Source: Caldifarciminota bacterium UBA3073 (lineage in GTDB: Bacteria > Hydrothermota > UBA3073). From it: DNA of 25,323 nucleotides. Below, one piece after another: positions 15,249 to 23,995 of the stretch (position 1 is its first letter; every line of letters begins with the position of its first letter). The notes beneath the pieces were generated by a model. That model searched no databases. It had not been told where the DNA came from and was given only the letters and a program-made list of their open reading frames with translations. The position numbers and the translations under genes were made by a program. Where the stretch lies: assembly GCA_002366725.1 (NCBI GenBank), contig DFBT01000056.1:1-25323 (forward strand). Direction: 5' to 3'.

Positions 15249-16525
15249 TATCCGATGGAGTAGAATGCAAGATAACCTGGATATTCTGCCCCGCTTCCGA
15301 GTTCCTCTTCTATACGCATAAGTTCGTTGTATTTGGCCACCCTCTCACTCCTTGACGGCGCGCCGGATTTTATGAGTCCCGTCCCAGCCCCAACGGCGAG
15401 GTGGGATATTATCACGCTTTCAGTTTCGCCCGAGCGATGCGAAATGACGGCGGTGAAGCCCGCTTTCTTCGCCACATCTATCGCCTCAAGTGTCTCTGTA
15501 AGTGTGCCTATCTGGTTCAGTTTTATGAGTATGGAGTTGGCTGCCTTCTCTTCAATTCCCCTCTTTAACTTTTTCACATCGGTGACGAAGATATCGTCAC
15601 CGACAATTTGGACTTTTCTGCCCAGTTTTTTTACGAGTGCGACCCATCCCCGCCAGTCGTTTTCAGAGAGGCCGTCTTCTATTGAGATAATGGGATACTT
15701 TTTACACCAGTTTTCATATATGTCTATCACATCTTCACTGTCCAGATTCTTTCCTTCGAACTTATAAGTCCCCTCGTTCTCGAATGAAGACGCTGCCGCA
15801 TCGAGAGCAACCCATATATCCTCACCCGGTTTGTAACCCGCCTTTTCTATGGCGCGAAGTATAAGTTCTATTGCCTCTGCATTCCTCGATAGATTTGGGG
15901 CAAATCCCCCCTCGTCCCCAACATTTGTGGAATAGCCTCTCTCCATAACAAGTTTTTTCAGGGTATGAAATGTCTCGCTGGACATCCTCATTGCTTCTCT
16001 GAATGTGGGAGCACCCGCTGGCACTATCATAAACTCCTGAATGTCAAGATTGTTATCGGCGTGTAATCCGCCATTTATTACATTTAACATGGGCACTGGA
16101 ATTATTTCGTGTGTTAGACCCCCAAGATACCTGAATAGTGGAAGATCGAGTTCGTTCGCTTCTGCTGAGGCAGCGGCAATTGATACCCCGAGTATTGCAT
16201 TTGCCCCAAGATTTGATTTGTTCTCTGTTCCATCGAGTGCTATTAACTTATGGTCCAGTTCACTCTGATAGAGGGCATCCATACCGATGATCTCTTTCTT
16301 TATTATCTGATTTACATTCTCAACTGCCCTCAAGACACCCTTACCTCCGTATCTATTTTTATCATTATCACGGAGTTCCAGCGCTTCATATTCTCCCGTG
16401 GATGCGCCAGATGGGACCTGCGCCCTGCCCATTATTTCGGTTTCAAGCAAGCAATCCACCTCTATTGTGGGATTGCCTCTCGAATCCAGTATTTCTCTTG
16501 CGTATATGTCCTTTATTTTACTCAC
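15248..16525 (-). CDS. eno: Enolase
   Basis: The protein has 425 residues from the GTG at 16525. That start is chosen because GGGGGG lies just upstream and SKIKDIYAREILDSRGNPT is the standard enolase N-terminus; a TTG at 16555 would add an unneeded tail. The mobile loop PSGASTG is at 38-44. Catalytic Glu205 lies in GDEGG, the metal ligands are Asp242, Glu283 and Asp310, and Lys335 lies in the signature ILIKLNQIGTLTET, with SHRSGETE and Lys386 after it. It interconverts 2-phosphoglycerate and phosphoenolpyruvate in the cytoplasm. Length and active site are normal. Repeat arrays lie directly at its 3' end and upstream of its start. Confidence 0.98.
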   Translation of the reverse strand: MSKIKDIYAREILDSRGNPTIEVDCLLETEIMGRAQVPSGASTGEYEALELRDNDKNRYGGKGVLRAVENVNQIIKKEIIGMDALYQSELDHKLIALDGTENKSNLGANAILGVSIAAASAEANELDLPLFRYLGGLTHEIIPVPMLNVINGGLHADNNLDIQEFMIVPAGAPTFREAMRMSSETFHTLKKLVMERGYSTNVGDEGGFAPNLSRNAEAIELILRAIEKAGYKPGEDIWVALDAAASSFENEGTYKFEGKNLDSEDVIDIYENWCKKYPIISIEDGLSENDWRGWVALVKKLGRKVQIVGDDIFVTDVKKLKRGIEEKAANSILIKLNQIGTLTETLEAIDVAKKAGFTAVISHRSGETESVIISHLAVGAGTGLIKSGAPSRSERVAKYNELMRIEEELGSGAEYPGYLAFYSIG

Positions 16526-16548
16526 AAAACCCCCCGTAGTAAGATTAA

Positions 16549-16636
16549 AAATCAAATATTAAAATGCAAAAAGAAAGACTATAGACTTAAGACAAGAGAC
16601 CGCAAACAATATCAAAAATCAAATATCAAAATGCAA
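16549..16636. repeat. Long degenerate period-7 array upstream of enolase
   Basis: Units include AAATCAA, ATATTAA, AATGCAA, AAAGAAA, GACTATA, GACTTAA, GACAAGA and GACCGCA, then ATATCAA, AAATCAA, ATATCAA and AATGCAA. The 7-bp register holds almost throughout although the unit sequence drifts. Confidence 0.8.
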
Positions 16637-16833
16637 AATTTTAAATAAAAACTCAAAAAGAGCCACGGATTTCGCTGATTGACACGGATTTCACGGATTT
16701 AATTTATTTATTTTTTTCCATATGGACTTATCTGTCTAATTCGTAGAATCTGTGGCTGAAAATTGGTGTAATCCCGGCCTGTCATACGACCTGAATAGGC
16801 GGCAGGCAGGTGTGGCTATAATTTTGATATTTG
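16620..16833. repeat. Nested inverted repeat filling the enolase-rhomboid gap
   Basis: The 13-bp arms CAAATATCAAAAT (16620-16632) and their complement (16821-16833) are perfect. A second pair, AGCCACGGATT (16661-16671) and AATCTGTGGCT (16747-16757), has one mismatch. CACGGATTT words fill 16664-16700, and GGCGGCAGGCAGG lies near 16799-16810. There is no coding potential in this 328-bp gap. Confidence 0.75.
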
Positions 16834-16848
16834 CATTTTGCATTTTGA
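16821..16848. repeat. Period-7 array at the 3' end of the rhomboid gene
   Basis: ATTTTGA, TATTTGC, ATTTTGC and ATTTTGA run in 7-bp register and end 5 bp short of the rhomboid stop codon. The array is the reverse complement of part of 16609-16636. Confidence 0.85.
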
Positions 16849-16853
16849 TGTTA

Positions 16854-17531
16854 TTATTTCCATCCCTTCAATTTCTTTCGTACCTTCCAGCGGGTGAGAA
16901 AGAGACCAGCGAAGAAACCACCTATATGCGCGAAGAATGCGATATTTGAGCTCGAAGGGGGAGTGAGAAACCCAAATAAAATTTGCAATAATATCCAGAA
17001 GCCGAGAAATAGAAATGCGGGTATCCATACAATCCTCACGAGGAAGAAAAAAATGAGGATGACATTCACCTTTGCGTGAGGATAGAGAAAAAAATAACTC
17101 CCCATAATACCCGCAATCGCACCGGATGCACCGATAAATGGCACTCTGGAGTTCGGCGATACAAGTATTTGCAAGACTGCGGCAATAAGTCCGAATAAGA
17201 TGTACATCAGGAGGTATCTTCTGTGTCCCCACCAGTCTTCCACATTGTCGCCAAAGATAAAGAGAAAGAGCATATTACCGATGAGATGCAACCAGGAACC
17301 ATGCAAAAACATGGACGAGAGAAGAGTAAAATATACGGGTATACCTATGAAAGGCTCAATATCCCTCGCTCGTGTTATCTCATAAGGAATGCATCCATAC
17401 TTGCCTACAAAAATATTCGTAAATTTCCCAAGGGTGAGCTCATATATAAAGAGAGCAACATTTATAAAGATGAAGAAGTATGTTACGAAGGGAAATCTCT
17501 TTGACGGTATATTATCCCTCAGAGGTATCAT
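16854..17531 (-). CDS. Rhomboid-family intramembrane serine protease
   Basis: This 225-residue integral membrane protein has about six helices. The catalytic serine is Ser136 in GASGAIAG and the catalytic histidine is His202 in AHIGGFFAG. The supporting HxxxN motif (His82-Asn86, HLIGN) is in place. Rhomboids cut substrates within or near their membrane segments; the substrate here is unknown. The gene lies 38 bp after the TPR lipoprotein gene, probably co-transcribed. The Shine-Dalgarno is weak. The protein ends in a basic tail without extra domains, so it is a minimal rhomboid. Confidence 0.93.
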   Translation of the reverse strand: MIPLRDNIPSKRFPFVTYFFIFINVALFIYELTLGKFTNIFVGKYGCIPYEITRARDIEPFIGIPVYFTLLSSMFLHGSWLHLIGNMLFLFIFGDNVEDWWGHRRYLLMYILFGLIAAVLQILVSPNSRVPFIGASGAIAGIMGSYFFLYPHAKVNVILIFFFLVRIVWIPAFLFLGFWILLQILFGFLTPPSSSNIAFFAHIGGFFAGLFLTRWKVRKKLKGWK

Positions 17532-17569
17532 TTACCGTATTTTGTTCTATCACCGGGGAACGAGTAAAT

Positions 17570-18565
17570 TCATTGCTTCTCCAGTTCCTTTGCCCTCATC
17601 TCATCTTCTTTCTGTTTTTTGGTCTCTCCCAATCCAAAATATGCAGAAGAGCGGTTATAGTATAGGACGGCGTCATCTGGACGCAACTCAATTGCCCTCG
17701 TATACGCATCAATCGCTTCCTCGTACTTCTTTTCCTGCAGGTATATGGAACCAATGAATGAATATGCCTCGGCGTCCTCGGGGTTTATCTCAACGGCTTT
17801 AAGTAGGGTTGTCTTTGCACCCTCCATATCTTTCTTTCGTATCAGTGTCATGGCGAGGTTAAAATAGGCGTCTTCATTAGTTGAATCAACCTCAATTACC
17901 TTTCTAAAAGAAGTTTCAGCATTTTCAAAATCCTCCAGATAGGTATAGCAGGCGCCTATCTGGTATAATGCATCACCATTGAGAGAATCTATATTCAATA
18001 CTTCCCGGAACTCCTTTATTGCGTTCGCATATTTTTTTATTTCCATATAATACATAGCAAATTGCATTCTTGGAGCAATGTTGGATGGGTCTTTTTCTGC
18101 GGCGATCGAGTAATTTTTGATTGCATTCGTTGTGTCCCCCATCTTGGAATATGCATAACCCAGATAGTTATATGTAGCCGCAGAGTCGGGTTCCAGCTCA
18201 AGAGATTCCGTGAAATATGAAATAGCCTCGGTATAATCCTTACGGGTTGTTGCCTGCTCCCCGGCGGCATTGTACACACCCCATATAAAGAGTCTCTCCT
18301 TTTCCTGTACTATATTAGGATTTGTCGCCCTTGCTTCATTAAAGCAGTCCGATGCCTTTTCGTACTCTCTTTTCTGGGCGTATGCCCTGCCCAGCCACAT
18401 AAATGCCTCTGCATTGGTTGGGTTCTTTTCTACCTCCTGGGAAAAAAACTCAATTGCCTTATCCCAGTTCTCCTGCTGCATATAGATCTTGCCGGATGTC
18501 ATCTCCTGTGAAGCGCATCCAGCGAGTATCAGCAGAACAATCACCGTCGTGAGCATCGCACGCAT
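17570..18565 (-). CDS. TPR-repeat lipoprotein
   Basis: The protein has 331 residues from the ATG at 18565, which has AGGAGG 4 nt upstream. The first residues form a lipoprotein signal peptide with lipobox LAGC (Cys17), so the mature protein should be lipid-anchored. From about residue 25 to 325 there are about eight tetratricopeptide repeats with A/G and P spacing typical of the fold (for example NPTNAEAFMWLGRAYAQK and NPEDAEAYSFIGSIYLQ). TPR domains mediate protein-protein contacts; no specific partner can be read. A longer frame to 18715 would translate repeat DNA and lose the signal peptide, so it is rejected. Confidence 0.92.
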   Translation of the reverse strand: MRAMLTTVIVLLILAGCASQEMTSGKIYMQQENWDKAIEFFSQEVEKNPTNAEAFMWLGRAYAQKREYEKASDCFNEARATNPNIVQEKERLFIWGVYNAAGEQATTRKDYTEAISYFTESLELEPDSAATYNYLGYAYSKMGDTTNAIKNYSIAAEKDPSNIAPRMQFAMYYMEIKKYANAIKEFREVLNIDSLNGDALYQIGACYTYLEDFENAETSFRKVIEVDSTNEDAYFNLAMTLIRKKDMEGAKTTLLKAVEINPEDAEAYSFIGSIYLQEKKYEEAIDAYTRAIELRPDDAVLYYNRSSAYFGLGETKKQKEDEMRAKELEKQ

Positions 18566-19311
18566 ACAACCTCCTTGTGTTGAAGAAAAAAGAAAAGCTT
18601 GACCACAAAGGCACCGAGTCAGAAAAAGAAATTCCCCACGAAAAACACGAAATACACGGAACTTAATGTATTTCAAAATCTTTGCTTTTTCAATAAACCC
18701 CAAGATTGTATTCATTCTGCTTATCTCATCTCGAGGTTAAATTTGAAAAATTTTGATTTGTGTGTCACTGCCCTCCATGTCCTCCGTGGGCCAAGTTTTC
18801 TCTGAAGGGCAGGGCTTATTATACCACAAAATTCGCAGAATTGCAAGAAAAAAATTACCCTGCAAGATTGTGTTTTTTACGAAGCTGAGATTTTGTGATC
18901 CTTTTTCCCCTTATTCTCAATTTTATTCTGGGGATAAAGAGGAAAACGGTAAAAAGCCCCAGAAACTTAACAAATTTTCTCCGTGTAATTTTCATGATTT
19001 AAAATACTAACCACACCTGCCTGCCCATACGGGTCCGTAGTGACCGTCAGGCAAGGAGTTCACAGAGAAACAAAAAGAGAATTGGACGCACCTGCCTGCC
19101 GGTAGGCAGGGATTGACGCAGATTAACATAGATTTTTTTAATTAATTATAGAAAAAACAACCACTCGTTAACACGAATTTTTTAAAAAGATAAATATAAC
19201 CAAGAATTGTAAGAGATTTCTTAACTGCTGAGTACACAGAGTTTATTTTATTTCTTTTCCCCTCTGTTAGCTCTGTGGCCTCTGTGATTGCAATTCTGTG
19301 GTCTCTGCAGT
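18566..19311. other. 746-bp noncoding gap packed with repeats
   Basis: I find no gene. Contents include CACGAA/CACGGAA words (18636-18661) and a CCTGCC-type palindrome worn to CCTGCCTGCCC...GTCAGGCAAGG (19018-19056). A sharper copy lies at 19091-19110, within a GACGCA direct repeat. CTCTGTG words of about 9-10 bp period fill 19226-19305, next to the gatB stop. Confidence 0.7.
19081..19120. repeat. CCTGCCTGCC palindrome flanked by direct ATTG(G)ACGCA copies
   Basis: The palindrome CCTGCCTGCCGGTAGGCAGG (19091-19110, one mismatch pair) sits between ATTGGACGCA (19081-19090) and ATTGACGCA (19112-19120). It interrupts what would otherwise be the common GGACGCAGATTAACA repeat. Confidence 0.75.
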
Positions 19312-20724
19312 TTAAATTTTGTTTAAATGCTCTTTCAGTAATTTACCGACAACCCTCGGATTTGCCTTTCCCTTTGTCGTCTTCATTACTTCTCCAACGA
19401 AGAAATCAAAGAGCCCGCTCTTACCCTCTCTGTATCTTTTCACCTCGTCTACATATTCATTCAGAATATCCTGTATGATATTGTCTATTACTTTCTTTCC
19501 CTCTATTTTCTCGAGGCCAAGCTTTTTTACGACTTTCGTGGGAGGCTTTCCCTCGCCTATCTGTGGTAATATGCTTCTTGCTACGGTTCTGGTTATAATG
19601 CCCTTTTTCATAAGAGTGATAAGTTCGGATAGGTGCTCGTGAGAGATGGGATTATTTTCAATCTTTATACTATTTTCATTCAGAAAGCCAAGCAGTTCCA
19701 CAAGTATAAAACCCGCCGTAAGTCTTGGGTCTTTCGTTATTTTTATCACATCCTCAAAATAATCGGCCAGGGCTTTTCTTGAGGCAAGTGTGTCTACATC
19801 ATTGCAGGGCAATCCATACTGCTTATGCATTCTCTCTCTTCTTTCTTCGGGGAGTTCTCCGATATAATTCCGCTGTTCACTTATAAAAGAATCTGGTATA
19901 CAGAGCGGTGGAAGATCGGGCTCATCGAAGTATCTGTAATCCTCCTCTGTTTCCTTCATTCTCATTTCTCTTGTTATTTTTTCTTTTACATCCCAGAGAA
20001 GTGTTGCCCGTCTTATCTTCTTCCCCTTTTCCAGCATATTTATCTGTTGTTCAATCTCGTATCTCAAGCTTTCCTCCACCTGTCTTATTGAGTTCAAATT
20101 TTTTATTTCTCTCCTCGTTCCAAAGGGCTCTCCTTTACGGTGGACAGATACGTTTGGCTCACAGCGAAACTCACCCTTTTCCATGTCCGCATTTGATACG
20201 CCAATATATCTTAAAATCTCTCTCAACCTGATTATATAGGTATATGCCTTTTTTGCAGAGCGTATATCGGGCTCGGTGACTATTTCTACAAGTGGAACTC
20301 CCGCTCGGTTGAGGTCAATGAGGGTTGCATCCTTTGTATGTATAAGTTTTCCCGAATCTTCTTCGAGATGGATTCTCCTTATCCTTATAGCCCTATTCCC
20401 CATTATTAATTTTCCATTCTCTGCCAGCGGATGTTCATATTGCGTTATCTGATAACCTTTAGGTAGATCGGGATAGAAGTAATTCTTCCTTGAAAAGATT
20501 GATATCCTGTTTACCCCGCAGCCAAGTGCCAGTGCAGTACGCACGGCAAGTTTCACTGCCTCCTCATTTAATACGGGAAGCGTTCCGGGAAACCCCGCAC
20601 AGACAGGACATATAAGTGTATTGGCTTCGCTTTCGGACTCAACGGGACAGGAACAGAAGAGTTTGGTCATGGTTTTAAGTTGGATGTGAAGCTCCATTCC
20701 TATGACCGCCTCGTATTCTCGCAT
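19312..20724 (-). CDS. gatB: Aspartyl/glutamyl-tRNA amidotransferase subunit B
   Basis: The 470-residue protein is full length for GatB. The N-terminus has the GMELHIQL segment and the zinc cysteines CSC (24, 26) and CPVC (39, 42). The family signature LIDLNRAGVPLVEIVTEPD is at about 135-153, and the C-terminal tRNA-binding YqeY-like tail ends the protein with GKANPRVVGKLLKEHL. With GatA and GatC it converts misacylated Glu-tRNA(Gln) or Asp-tRNA(Asn) to the correct amide form in the cytoplasm. GatA and GatC are not in the window. No good Shine-Dalgarno precedes the ATG, and a repeat begins 14 bp upstream. Confidence 0.97.
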   Translation of the reverse strand: MREYEAVIGMELHIQLKTMTKLFCSCPVESESEANTLICPVCAGFPGTLPVLNEEAVKLAVRTALALGCGVNRISIFSRKNYFYPDLPKGYQITQYEHPLAENGKLIMGNRAIRIRRIHLEEDSGKLIHTKDATLIDLNRAGVPLVEIVTEPDIRSAKKAYTYIIRLREILRYIGVSNADMEKGEFRCEPNVSVHRKGEPFGTRREIKNLNSIRQVEESLRYEIEQQINMLEKGKKIRRATLLWDVKEKITREMRMKETEEDYRYFDEPDLPPLCIPDSFISEQRNYIGELPEERRERMHKQYGLPCNDVDTLASRKALADYFEDVIKITKDPRLTAGFILVELLGFLNENSIKIENNPISHEHLSELITLMKKGIITRTVARSILPQIGEGKPPTKVVKKLGLEKIEGKKVIDNIIQDILNEYVDEVKRYREGKSGLFDFFVGEVMKTTKGKANPRVVGKLLKEHLNKI

Positions 20725-20737
20725 CTTTTTATTTTTC

Positions 20738-20900
20738 GGACGCAGATTAACAGGATTTTTTCTAATTCTTTTTTATCAAATTTTGTTAGTTATATAGCAA
20801 TAACTCATCTTATATAATTTTTCGACGATGGTCACATTTTATTACTCAGAGCTCTTATCTGAAAGAATTTGATACATTTTTACTGCGTTAATCTGCGTCC
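20738..20900. repeat. Inverted repeat GGACGCAGATTAAC filling the era-gatB gap
   Basis: Perfect 14-bp arms at 20738-20751 and 20887-20900 bracket an AT-rich middle. Together they occupy nearly the whole 184-bp gap between era and gatB. Confidence 0.85.
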
Positions 20901-20908
20901 TAAACAAT

Positions 20909-21775
20909 TTAACTGGTATATCCAAACTCCCTTATATCGTGTATATTTCTTCTCCATTCCTTTCGAACCTTGACCCAGAGGTCCAGATAAATGGGCTTCG
21001 CGATAAAGTATTCTATTTCCCGTCTCGCGAGGCCACCCATCTTCTTCAATTTTTTACCACCCCTACCTATGATTATACCTTTAACAGATTCCTTATCTAC
21101 ATATATAATCGCCTTTATATATGTTTTCCCCTTTTCTCTCTCTATAAATTCGTCTATGACCACTGCTGCCGTGTACGGTATCTCTTCACCGTAGAGCCTA
21201 AAAAGTTTTTCTCTTATGATTTCACTACAGAAAAATCGTTCGTCCCTATCTGAGACTATATCCTCCGGATAGAATGGTTCTCCCTCGGGTAGCAGACTTT
21301 TTACTTCATCGAGTAGTGTATTAATCCCTTCACCCGTCAGGGCAGAGATGGGACAGACTACTCTTATATCGGGCATCTCTCTGTATCTGTCAATGAGATT
21401 GTAGAGAGGCTCTCTCTTCTTTAAAAGGTCAATTTTATTTATTGTCACGATTACGGGTACATCCTTTACCTTGTGGATGAGTTCTTCCTCCACAGTATGT
21501 GGCTCAGCCATAACAATTGCGACATCAGTCCCCGCGAGACTCGAAAACGCCACCTTTATCATAACCTTTTGCAGTTCGTAAGATGGTTTCATTACTCCGG
21601 GGGTGTCCACGAACACGATCTGGGCGTTTTCATCGGTTAATATACCAAGTATCCTATGGCGTGTGGTCTGGGGTTTATCCGATACTGCGCAGAGTTTCTT
21701 GGCGAGAAACCTGTTTAATAATGTTGATTTACCCACATTTGCCTTACCGAGTATCGCACAAAATCCCGATTTCAT
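20909..21775 (-). CDS. era: GTPase Era
   Basis: The 288-residue protein is normal length for Era. The GTPase motifs are G1 GKANVGKS (10-17; GRPNVGKS is commoner), DTPG (57-60), NKID (113-116) and SAL (144-146). The C-terminal KH domain carries GIIIGRGGKKLK and ends with the usual LWVKVRKEWRRN. Era binds 16S rRNA near its 3' end and helps mature the small ribosomal subunit. No clear Shine-Dalgarno precedes the ATG. It reads in the same direction as gatB but is separated from it by a repeat. Confidence 0.97.
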   Translation of the reverse strand: MKSGFCAILGKANVGKSTLLNRFLAKKLCAVSDKPQTTRHRILGILTDENAQIVFVDTPGVMKPSYELQKVMIKVAFSSLAGTDVAIVMAEPHTVEEELIHKVKDVPVIVTINKIDLLKKREPLYNLIDRYREMPDIRVVCPISALTGEGINTLLDEVKSLLPEGEPFYPEDIVSDRDERFFCSEIIREKLFRLYGEEIPYTAAVVIDEFIEREKGKTYIKAIIYVDKESVKGIIIGRGGKKLKKMGGLARREIEYFIAKPIYLDLWVKVRKEWRRNIHDIREFGYTS

Positions 21776-21806
21776 AGGTGTGATTTAGATTTTCATTATA
21801 AAAAAC

Positions 21807-21950
21807 TTAACCACAGAGAACACAGAGATTGTGGCCCATTAATTTCTATTTTTTGATGCCCCGCCGATGGCGGGGTGACTGATTAACGATGATTATTTTT
21901 TAGAGAAATATTTTATTTATCTGTGAACATCCGTGTTTGTCTGTGGTTAA
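21807..21950. repeat. Inverted repeat TTAACCACAGA with central CCCCGCC hairpin
   Basis: The 11-bp arms at 21807-21817 and 21940-21950 are perfect. CCCCGCC-GAT-GGCGGGG (21859-21875) lies near the middle. No T-run follows the hairpin in either direction. Confidence 0.8.
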
Positions 21951-21959
21951 TTTTAGTCC

Positions 21960-22159
21960 CTGTATCAGATTATATCATAAAACTCGAGGAATGTCAAGGT
22001 TTTTCTGTGTTTGAGTTCTAAAAAACCTTAAAGGGCGGGTGACAAGCCCGAAGGGCTGTCGCTGCGGTTGTCTGGAGGTCGTGGTTGATTTTGCCGATGA
22101 GAGAAACAGCGATGGATGACTGAATCTGAAGGTGCAAGAAAAGAGATTTGAGTGGGATG
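21960..22159. other. Unassigned GC-richer stretch downstream of the RND fragment
   Basis: This stretch contains a hairpin with GACA(A)GCCC/GGGCTGTC arms (about 22042-22063). On the minus strand a T6 run follows about 18 nt later, which might terminate the RND transcript weakly. Minus-strand frames of 30-60 codons exist here but look like no family I know. Confidence 0.35.
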
Positions 22160-23749
22160 TCACACCCGGTTCTTTCCTTCATCTCCATGTATCACCTTCT
22201 TTGTTCTTACCCTTATCTTCTGTGCGAGGTCATCAAAGATAGTGTAGATAAGGGGAATAACTATTAGAGTGAGGAGCGTGGAAACAAAGAGTCCACCCAT
22301 CACCACAATAGCCATAGGGGACCTCATCTCTGAACCTTGAGAACGACTGAGCGCCATGGGTAACATTCCCAAAATAGTTGTAAAGGCTGTTATGAGAATG
22401 GGTCTCAGCCGGGTTTTCCCGGCTAATACAAGGGCTTCACACATTTCCAAGCCCTTTTTTCGTAAACGATTGGTATAGTCTATAAATACTATAGCATTGT
22501 TTACCACGATGCCCGCGAGGATTATCACCCCCATAAGGGCTGGCATCGATACTGCCTTATGTGTTATAAATAATGCCCAGATGACCCCCACAGCAGCTAA
22601 AGGCATGGTGAACATTATGACAAAAGGATGAACAAATGATTCAAATTGGGCAGTCATTACCATATATATGAGCACTATGGCGAGAATGAAGGCAATTCCC
22701 AGAGTTATAAAAGTTTCTTTCATCTGTTCATATTCGCCACCAAATTCTATCGAATAGCCTGAAGGAAAGGTCTTTTTTATTGGCTCAATCTCCTTAGCAA
22801 TATCCCTCACAACACTTCCCAGGTCTCTGTGCTCAATATTTGCCGTGACTGACACCTTCCTGTTTTGCTCTTCTCTTTCTATCCTTACGGGACCCTCAGT
22901 TAAAACTATCTCTGCAACTTGTTTTAAAAGAATACACTTGCCAAGGGGGGTCACAATGGGAATATTTTCAATGTCCTTTATATCTTTCACATCCTCATTT
23001 CTAAACTCTACTAATATATCTACTTCTTCTCCCATTTCCCTGAATCTTGAGGCGGTCCTGCCTTGAGTAGCTGTTCTCACTTCCTGCCCTATCTGATACA
23101 CAGTTAACCCAAATAGAGCTGCTTTCTCCTTGTCAATTCTTATCTGTAATTCGGGTTTCCCGTGCCTTAAGGATGTGTCTATATCCTTTATGCCTTTTAC
23201 ATCTTTTATTTGAGATGCTATTTGTTCGGAGATTCTTTTCAGAAGGGATAAATCTTTGCCAAAGATCTTTACATTTATTGGGGGTCCGCCTCCGCCTCCG
23301 AACATTTCCCCTCCCATGTCAACAAATTCTATAGTTGCTCCTTCTATATGGGGAATCTTTTTTCTTATATCCTCTATAATCTCTTGAGCAGACCTTTTAC
23401 GAGCATTTCTTTCGACCAATTTCCCCATCACCTGAGCCTGATTAACTCCCGCACTCATTGTGCCGTATGCCACATCATATTGTGTTGCCTCACTGAGTCC
23501 TATCCAGGAACTTGTGATTTCTATTTCTGGAATATCGTTAAGAATATCCTCAAATTGGGATGCAACTCTATTCGTCTCTTCAAGAGAAGTCCCCACGGGC
23601 ATTGTAACATTTATTGATAAAAAAGGTATGTCCATTTGTGGCATAAATTCTGTGCCTATGAGGGGAATTAGGCACAATGTGATAATAAATATTGCAACTG
23701 TTATTAAAAGGGTTCTTTTTTTGTGGGCAAGGGCATATTGTAGGATTTT
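22160..23749 (-). pseudogene. C-terminal half of an RND efflux transporter
   Basis: The frame is open from about 23749 (ILQYALAHKKRTLLITVAIF) to a stop at 22160, about 530 codons. It covers membrane helix 7, the second periplasmic porter half (GGGGPPINVKIFGKDL) and helices 8-12 (GIVVNNAIVFIDYTNRLR near the proton path). A complete RND pump has about 1030 residues, so the N-terminal half with helices 1-6 is absent. Upstream lie an antitoxin gene and a toxin start instead. A TTG at 23677 could initiate, but no ribosome site is evident. The fragment is unlikely to transport anything by itself. It is similar to the RND gene at the right edge. Confidence 0.8.
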
Positions 23750-23793
23750 TCAAATGCAGAGGTTATATGAACCTTTAAGATAGGACGCAGCAT
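23704..23793 (-). pseudogene. Truncated RelE/ParE-like toxin start fused to RND sequence
   Basis: An ATG 4 nt after the antitoxin stop opens 29 codons beginning MLRPILKVHITSAFEKSYN, which resembles the N-terminus of RelE/ParE toxins. It then reads out of frame through RND DNA to a TAA. An alternative is that a single A lost in the GAAAAAT run near 23748 broke a frame leading into the RND fragment. I favour the toxin reading because of the tight coupling with the antitoxin. Confidence 0.5.
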
Positions 23794-23797
23794 AACC

Positions 23798-23995
23798 TTA
23801 ATGGCGAAGCTCTGCTAATGATTCGACTGTGCGAGTTTTACCTGTATGCAACTCCTTTTCACCTTGTCTAATCTTGGTTAAGGCATCCCGTACTTCCGCA
23901 AGGTGCTTCTGTAACTGTTCATATTCTTGGCGTCGAACTACTACAAGCTCTTCACCATGGGTTAGCCGTCTTGGAATAGTTATTGTGGGTCCCAT
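23798..23995 (-). CDS. Small antitoxin-like protein
   Basis: The protein has 65 residues. It begins with an AbrB/MazE-like strand segment (TITIPRRLTHGEELVVV), continues with a charged helix (RRQEYEQLQKHLAEVRDALT) and ends GKTRTVESLAELR, a pattern common in type II antitoxins paired with RelE/ParE toxins. GGAGG lies about 9 nt before the ATG. It sits between two RND genes reading the same way. The expected toxin follows only as a truncated start, so this may be an orphan antitoxin. The family assignment is by pattern only. Confidence 0.65.
   Translation of the reverse strand: MGPTITIPRRLTHGEELVVVRRQEYEQLQKHLAEVRDALTKIRQGEKELHTGKTRTVESLAELRH

Noticed and set aside
16526..16555. Longer enolase starting at a TTG
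   Set aside because: The GTG at 16525 has a G-rich ribosome site and gives the normal family N-terminus.
3454..16848. Repeat arrays as CRISPR
   Set aside because: The units are 7 bp or short arms without 25-37 bp repeats alternating with spacers, and no cas gene is present.
18566..18715. N-terminal extension of the TPR protein
   Set aside because: It would translate CACGAA-type repeat DNA and bury the lipoprotein signal; AGGAGG marks the ATG at 18565.
21859..21875. CCCCGCC/GGCGGGG hairpin as an intrinsic terminator
   Set aside because: No T-run follows on either strand; the hairpin is the centre of a larger inverted repeat.
21975..22163. Small minus-strand reading frame of about 62 codons after the RND fragment
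   Set aside because: It has no recognisable domain or ribosome site and a composition like the surrounding noncoding DNA.
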